The notes under the pieces were generated by a model that saw only the letters and a program-made list of their open reading frames with translations, did no database searches and had not been told where the DNA came from. The translations under genes were made by a program, and so were the position numbers. From an uncultured Ruaniaceae bacterium (lineage in GTDB: Bacteria > Actinomycetota > Actinomycetes > Actinomycetales > Beutenbergiaceae): a stretch of DNA of 6,881 nt. Positions 1-6,680 of the stretch are shown one piece after another. Position 1 is the first letter of the stretch. Every line of letters begins with the position of its first letter. The stretch spans positions 1 through 6,881 of the forward strand of contig CALKWS010000075.1 in NCBI GenBank assembly GCA_938004115.1, in the 5' to 3' direction.

Positions 1-760
<760 letters not shown>

Positions 761-764
<4 letters not shown>

Positions 765-1450
765 GCGAATCCGAGTTCGAGGGTAAGCCGGTGATCCGCG
801 ACAAGCGGCGCATCGACCCCGAGACCGGCCAGCGCCGCGAGGAAATGCCGCAGGAGACCGTCGGGGGCACCACCACCGGTGCCCCCGGCGGGGCGCAGCG
901 GCCCGGCGACGTAGCCTCCCCGGCCGCCGAGGCCGCCGAAGCAGGTGCGTCCCAGGCGGGCCCAGCGCCCACCGCCACCGAGGAGCAGGAACAGGACCCG
1001 GTCGCAGCGGCGAAGGCCGAGGCGGCTGACCTGTTCGACCAGCTCCAGCGGGCCCGGGCGGACCTGTACAACCTGGAGCAGCGTTACAACAACTACGTGC
1101 GCCGCTCCCGCGCCGACGTCGACGCCGCCCGGCAGGAGGGCGTCACCGATGTGGTGGAGGCGCTGATCCCGGTGCTGGATGACATCGCCGCCGCGCGGGA
1201 CCACGAGGAACTGACCGGCCCGTTCGCCGCGATCGCGGAGAAACTGGAATCTACGCTGGCCAGCAACTACGAGGTGGAACGCTACGGCGCCGTCGGCGAG
1301 GAGTTCGACCCGCTCGTGCACGAGGCACTCATGCACGAACAGGACGATGACGCCACCACGAACACCATCAGCACCGTGCTCCAGCCCGGATACCGGGCCG
1401 GGGAGAAGGTGATCCGGCCGGCCCGGGTGGCGGTGACCGGTCCGCAGTGA
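761..1450 (+). CDS. grpE: Nucleotide exchange factor GrpE
   Basis: GrpE is the homodimeric co-chaperone that releases ADP from DnaK. The 229-residue product has an N-terminus with PVIRDKRRIDPETGQ, a block resembling actinobacterial GrpE proteins. A disordered Ala/Gly/Pro/Glu-rich stretch follows (about 30-80), then a long coiled-coil dimerisation helix (about 80-125, containing LQRARADLYNLEQRYNNYVR). The four-helix region comes next (VVEALIPVLDDIAAARDH at 131-148), and finally the C-terminal beta domain with the family signature EFDPLVHEALMHE (181-193) and the end motif VLQPGYRAGEKVIRPARVAV. It is slightly longer than many GrpE proteins because of the low-complexity N-terminal part. The GTG start overlaps the dnaK stop as GTGA; an AGGA at 751-754, inside the dnaK acidic-tail codons, lies 6 nt upstream and supports this start and translational coupling. 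Family assignment is very secure. Confidence 0.97.
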
Positions 1451-1484
1451 ACCAGCAGAACGTGAACCAGGGAGGTGAGGGGCA

Positions 1485-2483
1485 GTGAGCGGGCAGGATT
1501 GGCTGGAGAAGGACTTCTACCGCGTCCTCGGGGTGTCCAAGGACGCCGACGACGCAGAGATCAAGAAGGCCTACCGCAAACTGGCCCGCACCTGGCACCC
1601 GGACCAGAACCCTGGGGACGCGTCCGCTGAGCAGAAGTTCAAGGAGATCGGCGAGGCCTACGCGGTGCTCTCCGATCCCGAACAGCGCAAACAGTACGAT
1701 GCGTTGCGCGCGATGGCCGGAGGCGGGCCGCGGTTCGCCTCCGGCCCGGGCGGCGGTGGCGCCAGCGGCTTCGAGGACCTGTTCGGCGGGATGTTCGGCG
1801 GCCCCGGCGGCAGCCGGGTGCGTTACTCCACCAGCGGTGCCGGCGACGGCCCGGACCTGGACGACCTGCTCGGCGGGCTGTTCGGGGGCGGCACCCAGCC
1901 GCGCGGCAGACGGCAGGGCTTCGGCTTCGGCGGCCAACGGGGCGGTGACCTGACCACCGCGGCTCGGTTGCCGTTCCGCGCTGCGGTGGAGGGTTCCACG
2001 GTGAACCTGACCGTGAACGGCCGGACCATGACGGTGCGCATCCCGCCCGGGGTCCGGGACGGGCAGAAGATCCGCCTCCGGGGCAAGGGCCAGCCCGGCA
2101 TCGGCGGCGGCGAACCCGGCGACCTGGTCGTCACCGTCAACGTCGAGCCGCACCCGGTGTTCGGCATCGACGGCAAGAACCTGACCATCACCGTGCCGAT
2201 CACCTTCCTCGAGGCGGTGGAGGGCGCCACGATCAGCGTGCCCACGCTGTCCGGGGAGAGCGTGCGGGTGAAGGTCCCGCCCGGCACCCAGTCCGGATCG
2301 CGGCTGCGGGTCAAGGGCAAGGGCGTGGCGACGGCGAAGGGCACCGGGGACCTGATCGTCACCGTGCAAGTGGCGGTTCCGCGGAAGTTGTCCAAGCAGG
2401 CCCGCAAGGCCCTGGCGGACTTCGGTGCCGCCAGCGATGAGTCCGACCCGCGGGCCGGCCTGATGGAAGCGGCGAGGTCATGA
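1485..2483 (+). CDS. dnaJ: J-domain co-chaperone DnaJ, zinc-finger-less (class B) type
   Basis: DnaJ delivers unfolded clients to DnaK and stimulates its ATPase through the J domain. The 332-residue product has a canonical J domain (about 9-73) with the essential HPD motif at 38-40, KFKEIGEAYAVLSDPEQRKQYD closing helices III-IV, and a Gly/Phe-rich region (about 79-152) with two similar blocks, FEDLFGGMFGG and LDDLLGGLFGG. Two beta-rich client-binding domains follow (about 155-300), with VRIPPGVRDGQKIRLRGKG and VKVPPGTQSGSRLRVKGKG as equivalent motifs. There is no CxxCxGxG zinc-binding region and no cysteine anywhere in the protein, so it is a CbpA-like class B J protein, shorter than class A DnaJ (about 370-400 residues). 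The GTG start has a strong GGAGGTGA ribosome binding site at 1471-1478, 6 nt upstream. It lies 34 nt after grpE and 1 nt before hspR. A zinc-finger DnaJ may be encoded elsewhere, which is inference. Confidence 0.95.
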   Translation: MSGQDWLEKDFYRVLGVSKDADDAEIKKAYRKLARTWHPDQNPGDASAEQKFKEIGEAYAVLSDPEQRKQYDALRAMAGGGPRFASGPGGGGASGFEDLFGGMFGGPGGSRVRYSTSGAGDGPDLDDLLGGLFGGGTQPRGRRQGFGFGGQRGGDLTTAARLPFRAAVEGSTVNLTVNGRTMTVRIPPGVRDGQKIRLRGKGQPGIGGGEPGDLVVTVNVEPHPVFGIDGKNLTITVPITFLEAVEGATISVPTLSGESVRVKVPPGTQSGSRLRVKGKGVATAKGTGDLIVTVQVAVPRKLSKQARKALADFGAASDESDPRAGLMEAARS

Positions 2484-2484
2484 C

Positions 2485-2907
2485 ATGGCCCGCCACCTCT
2501 ACGACGTCCCCCGGCACACGATCTCCGTTGCCGCCGAGGGCGCCGGGATGCACCCCCAGACGCTACGCCAGTACGACCGCCTGGGCCTGGTAGTCCCGCG
2601 CCGCACCCGGGGCCGTGGACGGCGCTACTCCGATCGCGACATCGACAAGTTGCGCGAGGTGCAGCGCCTGTCCCAGGAGGAGGGGATCAACCTCGCCGGG
2701 ATCAAACGCATCCTGGAACTCACCGAGCGCAACGAGCGGCTCGTGGCCGAGGTGCACCGCCTGCTGGGGCTGACGGCCGCCCATCGGCGGGTGTTCACCG
2801 CCAGCGCGTCGGGCGATGTTGTCGAACTGCCCCTGGGACAGCGTGCCCGGCAGGTGGCGGAGGAGGACACCCGCCGGGCGCTGGTGGTCTGGCGGCCGCT
2901 GCGCTGA
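2485..2907 (+). CDS. hspR: Heat-shock repressor HspR (MerR family)
   Basis: HspR is the MerR-type repressor of dnaK-operon genes in actinobacteria; in characterised members it binds HAIR inverted repeats and uses DnaK as co-repressor. The 140-residue product has an N-terminal winged helix-turn-helix with ISVAAEGAGMHPQTLRQYDRLGLV (about 13-36) and the wing PRRTRGRGRRYSDRDID (38-54). It is followed by LREVQRLSQEEGINLAGIKRILEL (56-79), the hallmark HspR block, a short coiled coil (about 80-95) and a variable linker. The hydrophobic tail ALVVWRPLR (132-140) is typical of HspR. The ATG at 2485 lies one base after the dnaJ stop, with GAGG at 2474-2477 as likely ribosome binding site; an ATG at 2480 overlaps the dnaJ stop but is in another frame. 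As last gene of the operon it gives a negative feedback loop. No HAIR-like repeat is seen in this window, consistent with the promoter lying before dnaK. Confidence 0.95.
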   Translation: MARHLYDVPRHTISVAAEGAGMHPQTLRQYDRLGLVVPRRTRGRGRRYSDRDIDKLREVQRLSQEEGINLAGIKRILELTERNERLVAEVHRLLGLTAAHRRVFTASASGDVVELPLGQRARQVAEEDTRRALVVWRPLR

Positions 2908-2945
2908 ACGAATCGCGTCCACCGGGCTGCCGCGCGCACCTTGTG

Positions 2946-2957
2946 GGTAGTTCTACC
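2946..2957. promoter_or_regulatory. Inverted repeat GGTAG-TT-CTACC, possible operator
   Basis: Two perfect 5-base half-sites, GGTAG and CTACC, face each other across TT in the region between hspR and the DUF4282 gene. The 2-base centre is too tight for a good RNA hairpin, so a dimeric protein-binding site is the likelier reading. It lies 56 nt upstream of the only promoter-like -10 sequence seen here. The binding protein is unknown, and short repeats of this length also occur by chance. Confidence 0.3.
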
Positions 2958-2965
2958 TATCCGCG

Positions 2966-2987
2966 GGGCAGTTGTGCCCATCGGCAC
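2966..2987 (+). other. Two overlapping, mutually exclusive hairpins after hspR
   Basis: GGGCA (2966-2970) can pair with TGCCC (2975-2979) around the loop GTTG. Alternatively GTGCC (2974-2978) can pair with GGCAC (2983-2987) around the loop CATC. They share bases 2974-2979, so only one can form at a time. They begin 58 nt after the hspR stop and could end the dnaK operon transcript, but neither is followed by a T-run, so an intrinsic terminator is not demonstrated. Confidence 0.25.
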
Positions 2988-3013
2988 GTGAACCGGCCGC
3001 GGATGGTCTCCAC

Positions 3014-3019
3014 TAAGGT
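3014..3019 (+). promoter_or_regulatory. Possible -10 element (TAAGGT) of the DUF4282 gene
   Basis: TAAGGT fits the actinobacterial sigma-A -10 consensus TAnnnT and lies 71 nt before the start codon of the downstream gene. There is no convincing -35 hexamer at the expected distance: GAACCG at 2990-2995 gives an 18-nt spacer but is a poor match to TTGACA. Transcription from here would start near 3026 and include the leader described next. This is a weak call. Confidence 0.25.
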
Positions 3020-3031
3020 ACGAAGCGATCC

Positions 3032-3063
3032 CGCGGCCCGGAGGGGAACTCAGGTGGGCCGCG
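3032..3063 (+). promoter_or_regulatory. GC-rich 8-bp hairpin in the 5' leader of the DUF4282 gene
   Basis: CGCGGCCC (3032-3039) and GGGCCGCG (3056-3063) are perfect reverse complements around a 16-base loop. The loop carries GGAGGGGA, itself a good Shine-Dalgarno sequence. The real ribosome binding site of the downstream gene (AGGAG at 3080-3084) lies outside the stem, so the hairpin does not hide it directly. The structure could stabilise the mRNA or act together with the short reading frame that starts within it; its function is unknown. Confidence 0.35.
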
Positions 3064-3080
3064 TCGTGCCCGAAGAATGA
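3054..3080 (+). CDS. Possible 8-codon leader peptide (VGRVVPEE)
   Basis: A GTG at 3054 preceded by GGAGGGGA (3040-3047) opens an 8-codon frame, VGRVVPEE, that ends in TGA at 3078-3080. Its stop overlaps the first base of the AGGAG ribosome binding site (3080-3084) of the DUF4282 gene. This is the layout expected of a coupled leader peptide, and a ribosome translating it would open the right arm of the hairpin at 3056-3063. A frame this short arises easily by chance, and no coding signal can be judged over 8 codons, so it is recorded only as a candidate. Confidence 0.18.
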   Translation: MGRVVPEE

Positions 3081-3090
3081 GGAGACTTTT

Positions 3091-3606
3091 GTGACTGACA
3101 ATTACGGCAACGCCAGCCAACCGCAGAACCCGAACGTGCCGCCCCCGCCGCCCGGACAGCCAGGCGGTCAGGGCGGCTACCCGCAGCAGCCCGGCTACGG
3201 ACAGCAGCCTGGCTATGGCCAGCAGCCCGGCGGGTACCAGCCGCCGGCCGGCGGTTACGGGGCCGGTGGTGCCGGGGTTCCTGGTGGCGGTAACTGGGGT
3301 GGCGGCACCGGGGACCAGTCGGCGAACGGCTTCTTCTCCGCCCTGTTCGACTTCTCCTTCAGCCGGTTCATCACCCTGCACTTCGCGAAGTTCATCTTCA
3401 TCCTGTACATCGTGGTGAGCGTGCTGGCGTACCTCTTCTGGGTGATCGCCTCGTTCACCCAGAGCGCCGGATTCGGACTCCTGGTGCTGATCATCGGCAT
3501 CCCGATCGCCTTGCTGTACATCATCGCGATCCGCCTGATGCTGGAGTTCCTCGTGGCCCAGATCCGCACCGCGGAGAACACCACCGTCCTGGCGCAGCGC
3601 GCCTGA
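3091..3606 (+). CDS. DUF4282-type membrane protein with Pro/Gly/Gln/Tyr-rich N-terminus
   Basis: This is a 171-residue predicted inner-membrane protein of unknown function. Residues 1-75 are low-complexity, rich in P, G, Q and Y, with a PPPPPG stretch and three QQPGYG-like units (32-49), and are presumably disordered and cytosolic. FFSALFDFSFSRFITLHFAK (81-100) leads into two hydrophobic helices (about 99-121 and 128-150), and the C-terminal tail has RLMLEFLVAQIRTAENT. The FDFSFSRFIT...LEFLVAQIRTAENT pattern with two helices is how I recognise the DUF4282 family. The GTG start is supported by AGGAG at 3080-3084, 6 nt upstream. It follows the heat-shock operon after 184 nt, too far for simple coupling, and its mRNA ends at the large hairpin at 3622-3676. 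There is no signal peptide and no catalytic motif. Family call is fairly secure; function is unknown. Confidence 0.88.
   Translation: MTDNYGNASQPQNPNVPPPPPGQPGGQGGYPQQPGYGQQPGYGQQPGGYQPPAGGYGAGGAGVPGGGNWGGGTGDQSANGFFSALFDFSFSRFITLHFAKFIFILYIVVSVLAYLFWVIASFTQSAGFGLLVLIIGIPIALLYIIAIRLMLEFLVAQIRTAENTTVLAQRA
3184..3237 (+). repeat. Three tandem 18-bp units coding QQPGYG/QQPGYG/QQPGGY
   Basis: Three in-frame 18-base units encode residues 32-49 of the DUF4282 protein. The units differ mainly at third codon positions (TAC versus TAT, GGA versus GGC), so the peptide repeat is kept more strictly than the DNA; the third unit reads GGY instead of GYG. Units of this kind can expand or contract by slippage. 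Confidence 0.75.
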
Positions 3607-3621
3607 TCGAACTCGAACCCC

Positions 3622-3676
3622 CGAGGGGGACATCATCCGGCTTCTCGTCGTAGAACGCCTGGTGATGTCCCCCTCG
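3622..3676. terminator. Long bidirectional hairpin terminator between convergent genes
   Basis: The arms CGAGGGGGACATCA (3622-3635) and TGATGTCCCCCTCG (3663-3676) are perfect 14-bp complements. Pairing continues inward: T-G wobble and C-G (3636-3637 with 3661-3662), one C/T mismatch, GGC with GCC (3639-3641 with 3657-3659), a bulged C at 3656, and TTCT with AGAA (3642-3645 with 3652-3655). The loop is CGTCGT. In total there are about 23 base pairs in 55 nt. It lies 15 nt after the DUF4282 stop on the + strand and 21 nt beyond the stop of the S9 peptidase on the - strand, so it is placed to end both transcripts. The T-tract is poor (CTTT five bases beyond the stem on the + strand), as is common in high-GC actinobacteria. 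Confidence 0.85.
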
Positions 3677-3697
3677 TCGGCTTTATGGGCCCGGGTG

Positions 3698-5767
3698 TCA
3701 GTCCAGGCCCAGGCGCTCGGCCAGGAACCGATACACCAGCGCCTGCATGTGCGCGGCCTGGGCGTTCGTCGCCGCACCGCCGTGCCCGCCCTCGATGTTC
3801 TCGTAGTAGGTCACGTCCTTCCCCGCCTCGAGCATCCGGTGCGCCATCTTCCGGGCGTGTCCCGGGTGCACCCGGTCATCCCGCGTGGAGGTGGTCAGCA
3901 GCACCGGCGGGTAGTCCCGCTCCGGGTCGAACAGGTGGTACGGGGAGAAGGTGCGGATGAACTCCCACTCCTCCGGTTTGTCCGGGTCGCCGTACTCGGC
4001 CATCCAGGAGGCCCCCGCGAGCAACTGGTTGTACCGCTTCATATCCAGTAGCGGCACCTGGATCACCACCGCCCCGAACAGGTGCGGGTACTGGGTCAGC
4101 ATGTTGCCCGTGAGCAGCCCCCCGTTGGATCCGCCCTGCACACCCAGGTGCTGCGCCGAGGTGATGCCCCGGTCGGTCAGGTCCCGGGCCACGGCGGCGA
4201 AATCCTGATAGGCCCGGTGCCTGTTCTCCCGCAGCGCCGCCTGGTGCCACGTGGGTCCGTACTCCCCGCCGCCGCGGATGTTCGCCAGCACGTACACCCC
4301 GCCGCGTTCCAGCCACGCCGAGCCGGCTGCGGCGGCGTAGTTGGGCAGCAGCGGCACCTCGAACCCGCCGTAGCCGTACAGCAACGTGGGCGTGGTGCCG
4401 TCGAAGGTGAGATCCTCCCGGCGCACCAGGAAGTACGGCACCTGAGTACCGTCGTCGGACGTGGCGAAGTACTGCTCGGCCACCAGCCCGGAGGCGTCGA
4501 AGAACTCCGGCATGTGCTTCAGCGGCTCCGCCCGGCCCTGCACGTCGGTGAGCCACAACGTGGTGGGAGTGAGGAAACTGGTGGTCACCAGCCACAGGTC
4601 ATCGCTGTGCCGGTCATCGACCGCACCCACCCGCACCGTGCCGATGGTGCCGTCCTGCGCGCCGCCCGCCTCGCCGTCGTCCCCGGGGACCGGGAAGGGG
4701 GCCGAGGCGAACGCGCCGTCCGGGCCGGGGGTGTGCACCTCGAGGCGGTGCTTGACGTCGTCCAGGATGTTGAGCACCAGGTGGTGGCGGGTCCAGGTGG
4801 CCCCGACCAGGGAGGTGGAGCCGGTGGGGCGGAACAGCACCTGGAAGTCGCGGGAGCCGGCCATGAACTCCTCGAAGTCGATCACCAGCAGGCCCCCGCC
4901 GGGGTAGGTGGTCTCCTGCGGGGTCCAGTCCTGGCGCAATTCCACCGCCAGCCACTGCCGGTGCACCATCACCTGGGCGGAGTTGGGCACCTCGATGCGC
5001 TGCGGGCCGTCCTCGCCCAGCAGGTAGACCTCCATGTCGTAGAACGCGCGGGCGCGCACGGCCAGCGCACGTTCGTACCCGGGCGTGGAGTCGTACATGG
5101 CGCCGATGGACATGTCCTCCGGTCCACCCTCGAATACCACCTCGGCCTGCTCCAGCGGGGTGCCGCGGCGCCAGCGGCGGGCGATTCGCGGGTACCCCGA
5201 GGTGGTCATCGACCCAGCGCCGGTGTCGGTGTAGACGAACATCGTGTCCGCGTCGATCCAGGAGGTGCCGCCCTTGGCCTCCGGACGGTAGAACCCGCCG
5301 TCGACGAACTCCTTGGTGTGCAGGTCGAACTCCCGGGACACGTCCGCATCGGCCCCGCCGCGGGACAGGTGCACCATCGCCAGCCGGTACTCCTCATCCG
5401 CGCCGGGGAGCACGCTGGCGCCGTGCCAGACCCAGTTCTCTCCCTCGGCGGCGTTCAGGGCGTCGATGTCCAGCACGGTCTCCCACTGCGGGGTGGCGGT
5501 GCGGTAGGACTCCAGGGTGGTGCGTCGCCAGATGCCGCGTTCGTGGCTGGCGTCGCGCCAGAAGTTGTAGAAGTACGGCCCCACCTTGGTCACCTCGGGG
5601 AGCTTGTCCTCGGAGTCCAGGATCTGCAGGATGCGGTCCCTGATCCCGGTGAACTCCGGGTTGGCCGCCAGGTCCGCGGCATTCTCCGCGTTGCGGGCCT
5701 TGACCCATTCCAGGGCCTGGGCGCCCTCGACGTCTTCCAGCCAGATGCGCGGGTCGGTGTCGGTCAC
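3698..5767 (-). CDS. Prolyl oligopeptidase family serine peptidase (S9)
   Basis: This serine peptidase of clan SC, family S9, is predicted to cleave short peptides, probably after proline, in the cytosol. The 689 residues match the usual length of about 700. The start (DPRIWLEDVEGAQALEWVKARN) is the typical N-terminal helix, residues of about 70-400 fit the beta-propeller gate, and the alpha/beta hydrolase domain follows. Catalytic residues visible are Ser547 in GGSNGG (545-550), Asp630 in DDRVHPGH with Arg632 (the substrate-binding Arg of POP), and His662 in EGGHGG. LLYGYGGFEVPLLPNY (462-477) contains the oxyanion-hole tyrosine region, and Trp588 in SWMAEYG corresponds to the proline-stacking Trp of POP; both fit prolyl specificity, which is inferred by analogy. 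There is no signal peptide. The GTG start is supported by AAGGA (5773-5777 on the complement), 5 nt away. It is convergent with the DUF4282 gene. Oligopeptidase B is the main alternative; its basic-residue specificity features are not evident. Confidence 0.94.
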   Translation of the reverse strand: MTDTDPRIWLEDVEGAQALEWVKARNAENAADLAANPEFTGIRDRILQILDSEDKLPEVTKVGPYFYNFWRDASHERGIWRRTTLESYRTATPQWETVLDIDALNAAEGENWVWHGASVLPGADEEYRLAMVHLSRGGADADVSREFDLHTKEFVDGGFYRPEAKGGTSWIDADTMFVYTDTGAGSMTTSGYPRIARRWRRGTPLEQAEVVFEGGPEDMSIGAMYDSTPGYERALAVRARAFYDMEVYLLGEDGPQRIEVPNSAQVMVHRQWLAVELRQDWTPQETTYPGGGLLVIDFEEFMAGSRDFQVLFRPTGSTSLVGATWTRHHLVLNILDDVKHRLEVHTPGPDGAFASAPFPVPGDDGEAGGAQDGTIGTVRVGAVDDRHSDDLWLVTTSFLTPTTLWLTDVQGRAEPLKHMPEFFDASGLVAEQYFATSDDGTQVPYFLVRREDLTFDGTTPTLLYGYGGFEVPLLPNYAAAAGSAWLERGGVYVLANIRGGGEYGPTWHQAALRENRHRAYQDFAAVARDLTDRGITSAQHLGVQGGSNGGLLTGNMLTQYPHLFGAVVIQVPLLDMKRYNQLLAGASWMAEYGDPDKPEEWEFIRTFSPYHLFDPERDYPPVLLTTSTRDDRVHPGHARKMAHRMLEAGKDVTYYENIEGGHGGAATNAQAAHMQALVYRFLAERLGLD

Positions 5768-5803
5768 GGTGATCCTTCCGCAGGTGGTTCGGGAGCCTCC
5801 GGC

Positions 5804-5828
5804 AGCCTACCCACCGGTGGTGACCGGT
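5804..5828 (-). promoter_or_regulatory. Palindromic ACCGGT pair upstream of the S9 peptidase gene
   Basis: CCACCGGTGG (5811-5820) is a perfect 10-bp palindrome, and a second ACCGGT core lies at 5823-5828; the cores at 5813 and 5823 are exactly 10 bp apart, one helical turn. On the minus strand they directly precede TAGGCT (complement of 5804-5809), which fits a TAnnnT -10 box 36 nt before the GTG start. No good -35 is visible, so an activator or repressor site overlapping the promoter is possible. The rest of the 160-nt gap (5768-5927) shows no gene and no strong terminator. Confidence 0.3.
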
Positions 5829-5927
5829 ACGCCCGGAGGGGCTTGCGGGCGACGCGACGACGCACGAGGAATGCAGGGCTGCGATGCGTGAGTGGCTACT
5901 TATGGGCCGGTGGGTGCAAGAGGCCCG

Positions 5928-6665
5928 TCAGAAAGCAAGAGCGCCGTCGATGACGGCCACCGCCCCGCCGGCGTAAGCGAGCAGGATGACGGCGATCCGT
6001 GCGGCCCGCTGGCTGATCCGGGTGCTTACCCACTCCCCGGCGGCCAGGCCCGCCAGGATCGTCACCACGATCGCCGCCCACAGCCACCAGGCATAGTCGG
6101 GGAACCCCTCCGGGGCGGTGGCGACCTTGGCCCCGAACGCGATCATCCCGCTGACCACGAAGTACGGCTGGATCGTGGCGGCGAACACCCGCTGGTCCCA
6201 GCGGGTCAGCACCGCGTGCACGCTCAGCGCCGGCCCGCCCACCCCGGCGGTGGTGTTCGTGAACCCGGACACCGCCCCGCCGATCAGTGCGCTCGGGGTG
6301 GTGGCCACCGGCCGGAAACTGTGCCGCACGATCAGAGACGCTGTGAGCGCCACGATGAGGATGGCTCCCACGATGATCTGCAGGCCCGGACCGGTGAACA
6401 GCACCGAGACCAGTGCGCCGGGAATGACGGCGAGCAGGCCCGGGATCGTCAGCAACCAGAACTGGCGCCAGTCGATCAGGTGCCACACCCGGGTGATGAT
6501 GAGCAGCGCGGCCACCGCCCCGCCCAGGTTGACCAGCAGCACACCCTCGAACGCGCCGAGCAGCAGCACCAGCACCGGCGCGGAGATCATCGCGAACCCC
6601 AGCCCGGTGGCCCGCTGGGCCAGTGCCCCGGCGAACACCGCGAGGATCACCAGCACGAACAGCAC
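5928..6665 (-). CDS. TSUP family membrane transporter (TauE/SafE type)
   Basis: This predicted inner-membrane permease belongs to the sulfite exporter TauE/SafE (TSUP) family, whose characterised members move sulfite, sulfoacetate or other small organic anions; the substrate here cannot be told. The 245 residues are almost entirely hydrophobic, with about eight helices (approximately 1-15, 22-36, 40-58, 72-92, 95-113, 125-150, 165-181, 194-211, with a last one at 222-243). The two family half-motifs are visible: QRATGLGFAMISAPVLVLL (17-35) and GGAVSGFTNTTAGVGGPALS (129-148), the inverted-repeat halves typical of TSUP. The length is usual. The GTG start is supported by GGAGGAGG (complement within 6670-6678), about 5 nt upstream. 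It lies on the same strand as the S9 peptidase gene but 160 nt before it, so co-transcription is uncertain. No sulfur or taurine metabolism gene is seen nearby. A long frame on the opposite strand is a shadow. Confidence 0.92.
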   Translation of the reverse strand: MLFVLVILAVFAGALAQRATGLGFAMISAPVLVLLLGAFEGVLLVNLGGAVAALLIITRVWHLIDWRQFWLLTIPGLLAVIPGALVSVLFTGPGLQIIVGAILIVALTASLIVRHSFRPVATTPSALIGGAVSGFTNTTAGVGGPALSVHAVLTRWDQRVFAATIQPYFVVSGMIAFGAKVATAPEGFPDYAWWLWAAIVVTILAGLAAGEWVSTRISQRAARIAVILLAYAGGAVAVIDGALAF

Positions 6666-6680
6666 CGGATCCTCCTCCCA

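Noticed and set aside
1368..2369. A 333-residue open frame on the - strand, opposite dnaJ
   Set aside because: It is a shadow of dnaJ; there is no plausible ribosome binding site context or domain, and composition is typical of GC-rich antisense frames.
2985..2990. CACGTG hexamer palindrome in the hspR-DUF4282 gap
   Set aside because: A single 6-base palindrome is expected by chance and has no partner motif or known role here.
5765..5779. GGATCACC next to the peptidase start, resembling the 3' end of 16S rRNA
   Set aside because: It is only a Shine-Dalgarno AAGGA followed by a few matching bases; no other rRNA sequence surrounds it.
5860..5889. Nested inverted repeat ACGCA...GCAG-GG-CTGC...TGCGT after the TSUP gene
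   Set aside because: The inner stem has only a 2-base loop and the outer arms are asymmetric in spacing, so a stable hairpin terminator is not supported; likely chance.
4082..5953. A 623-residue open frame on the + strand, opposite the S9 peptidase gene
   Set aside because: It is an antisense shadow of a GC-rich gene: it has no recognisable domain, its composition is dominated by G, V, H, R and P, and the minus-strand frame carries the full catalytic motifs of family S9.
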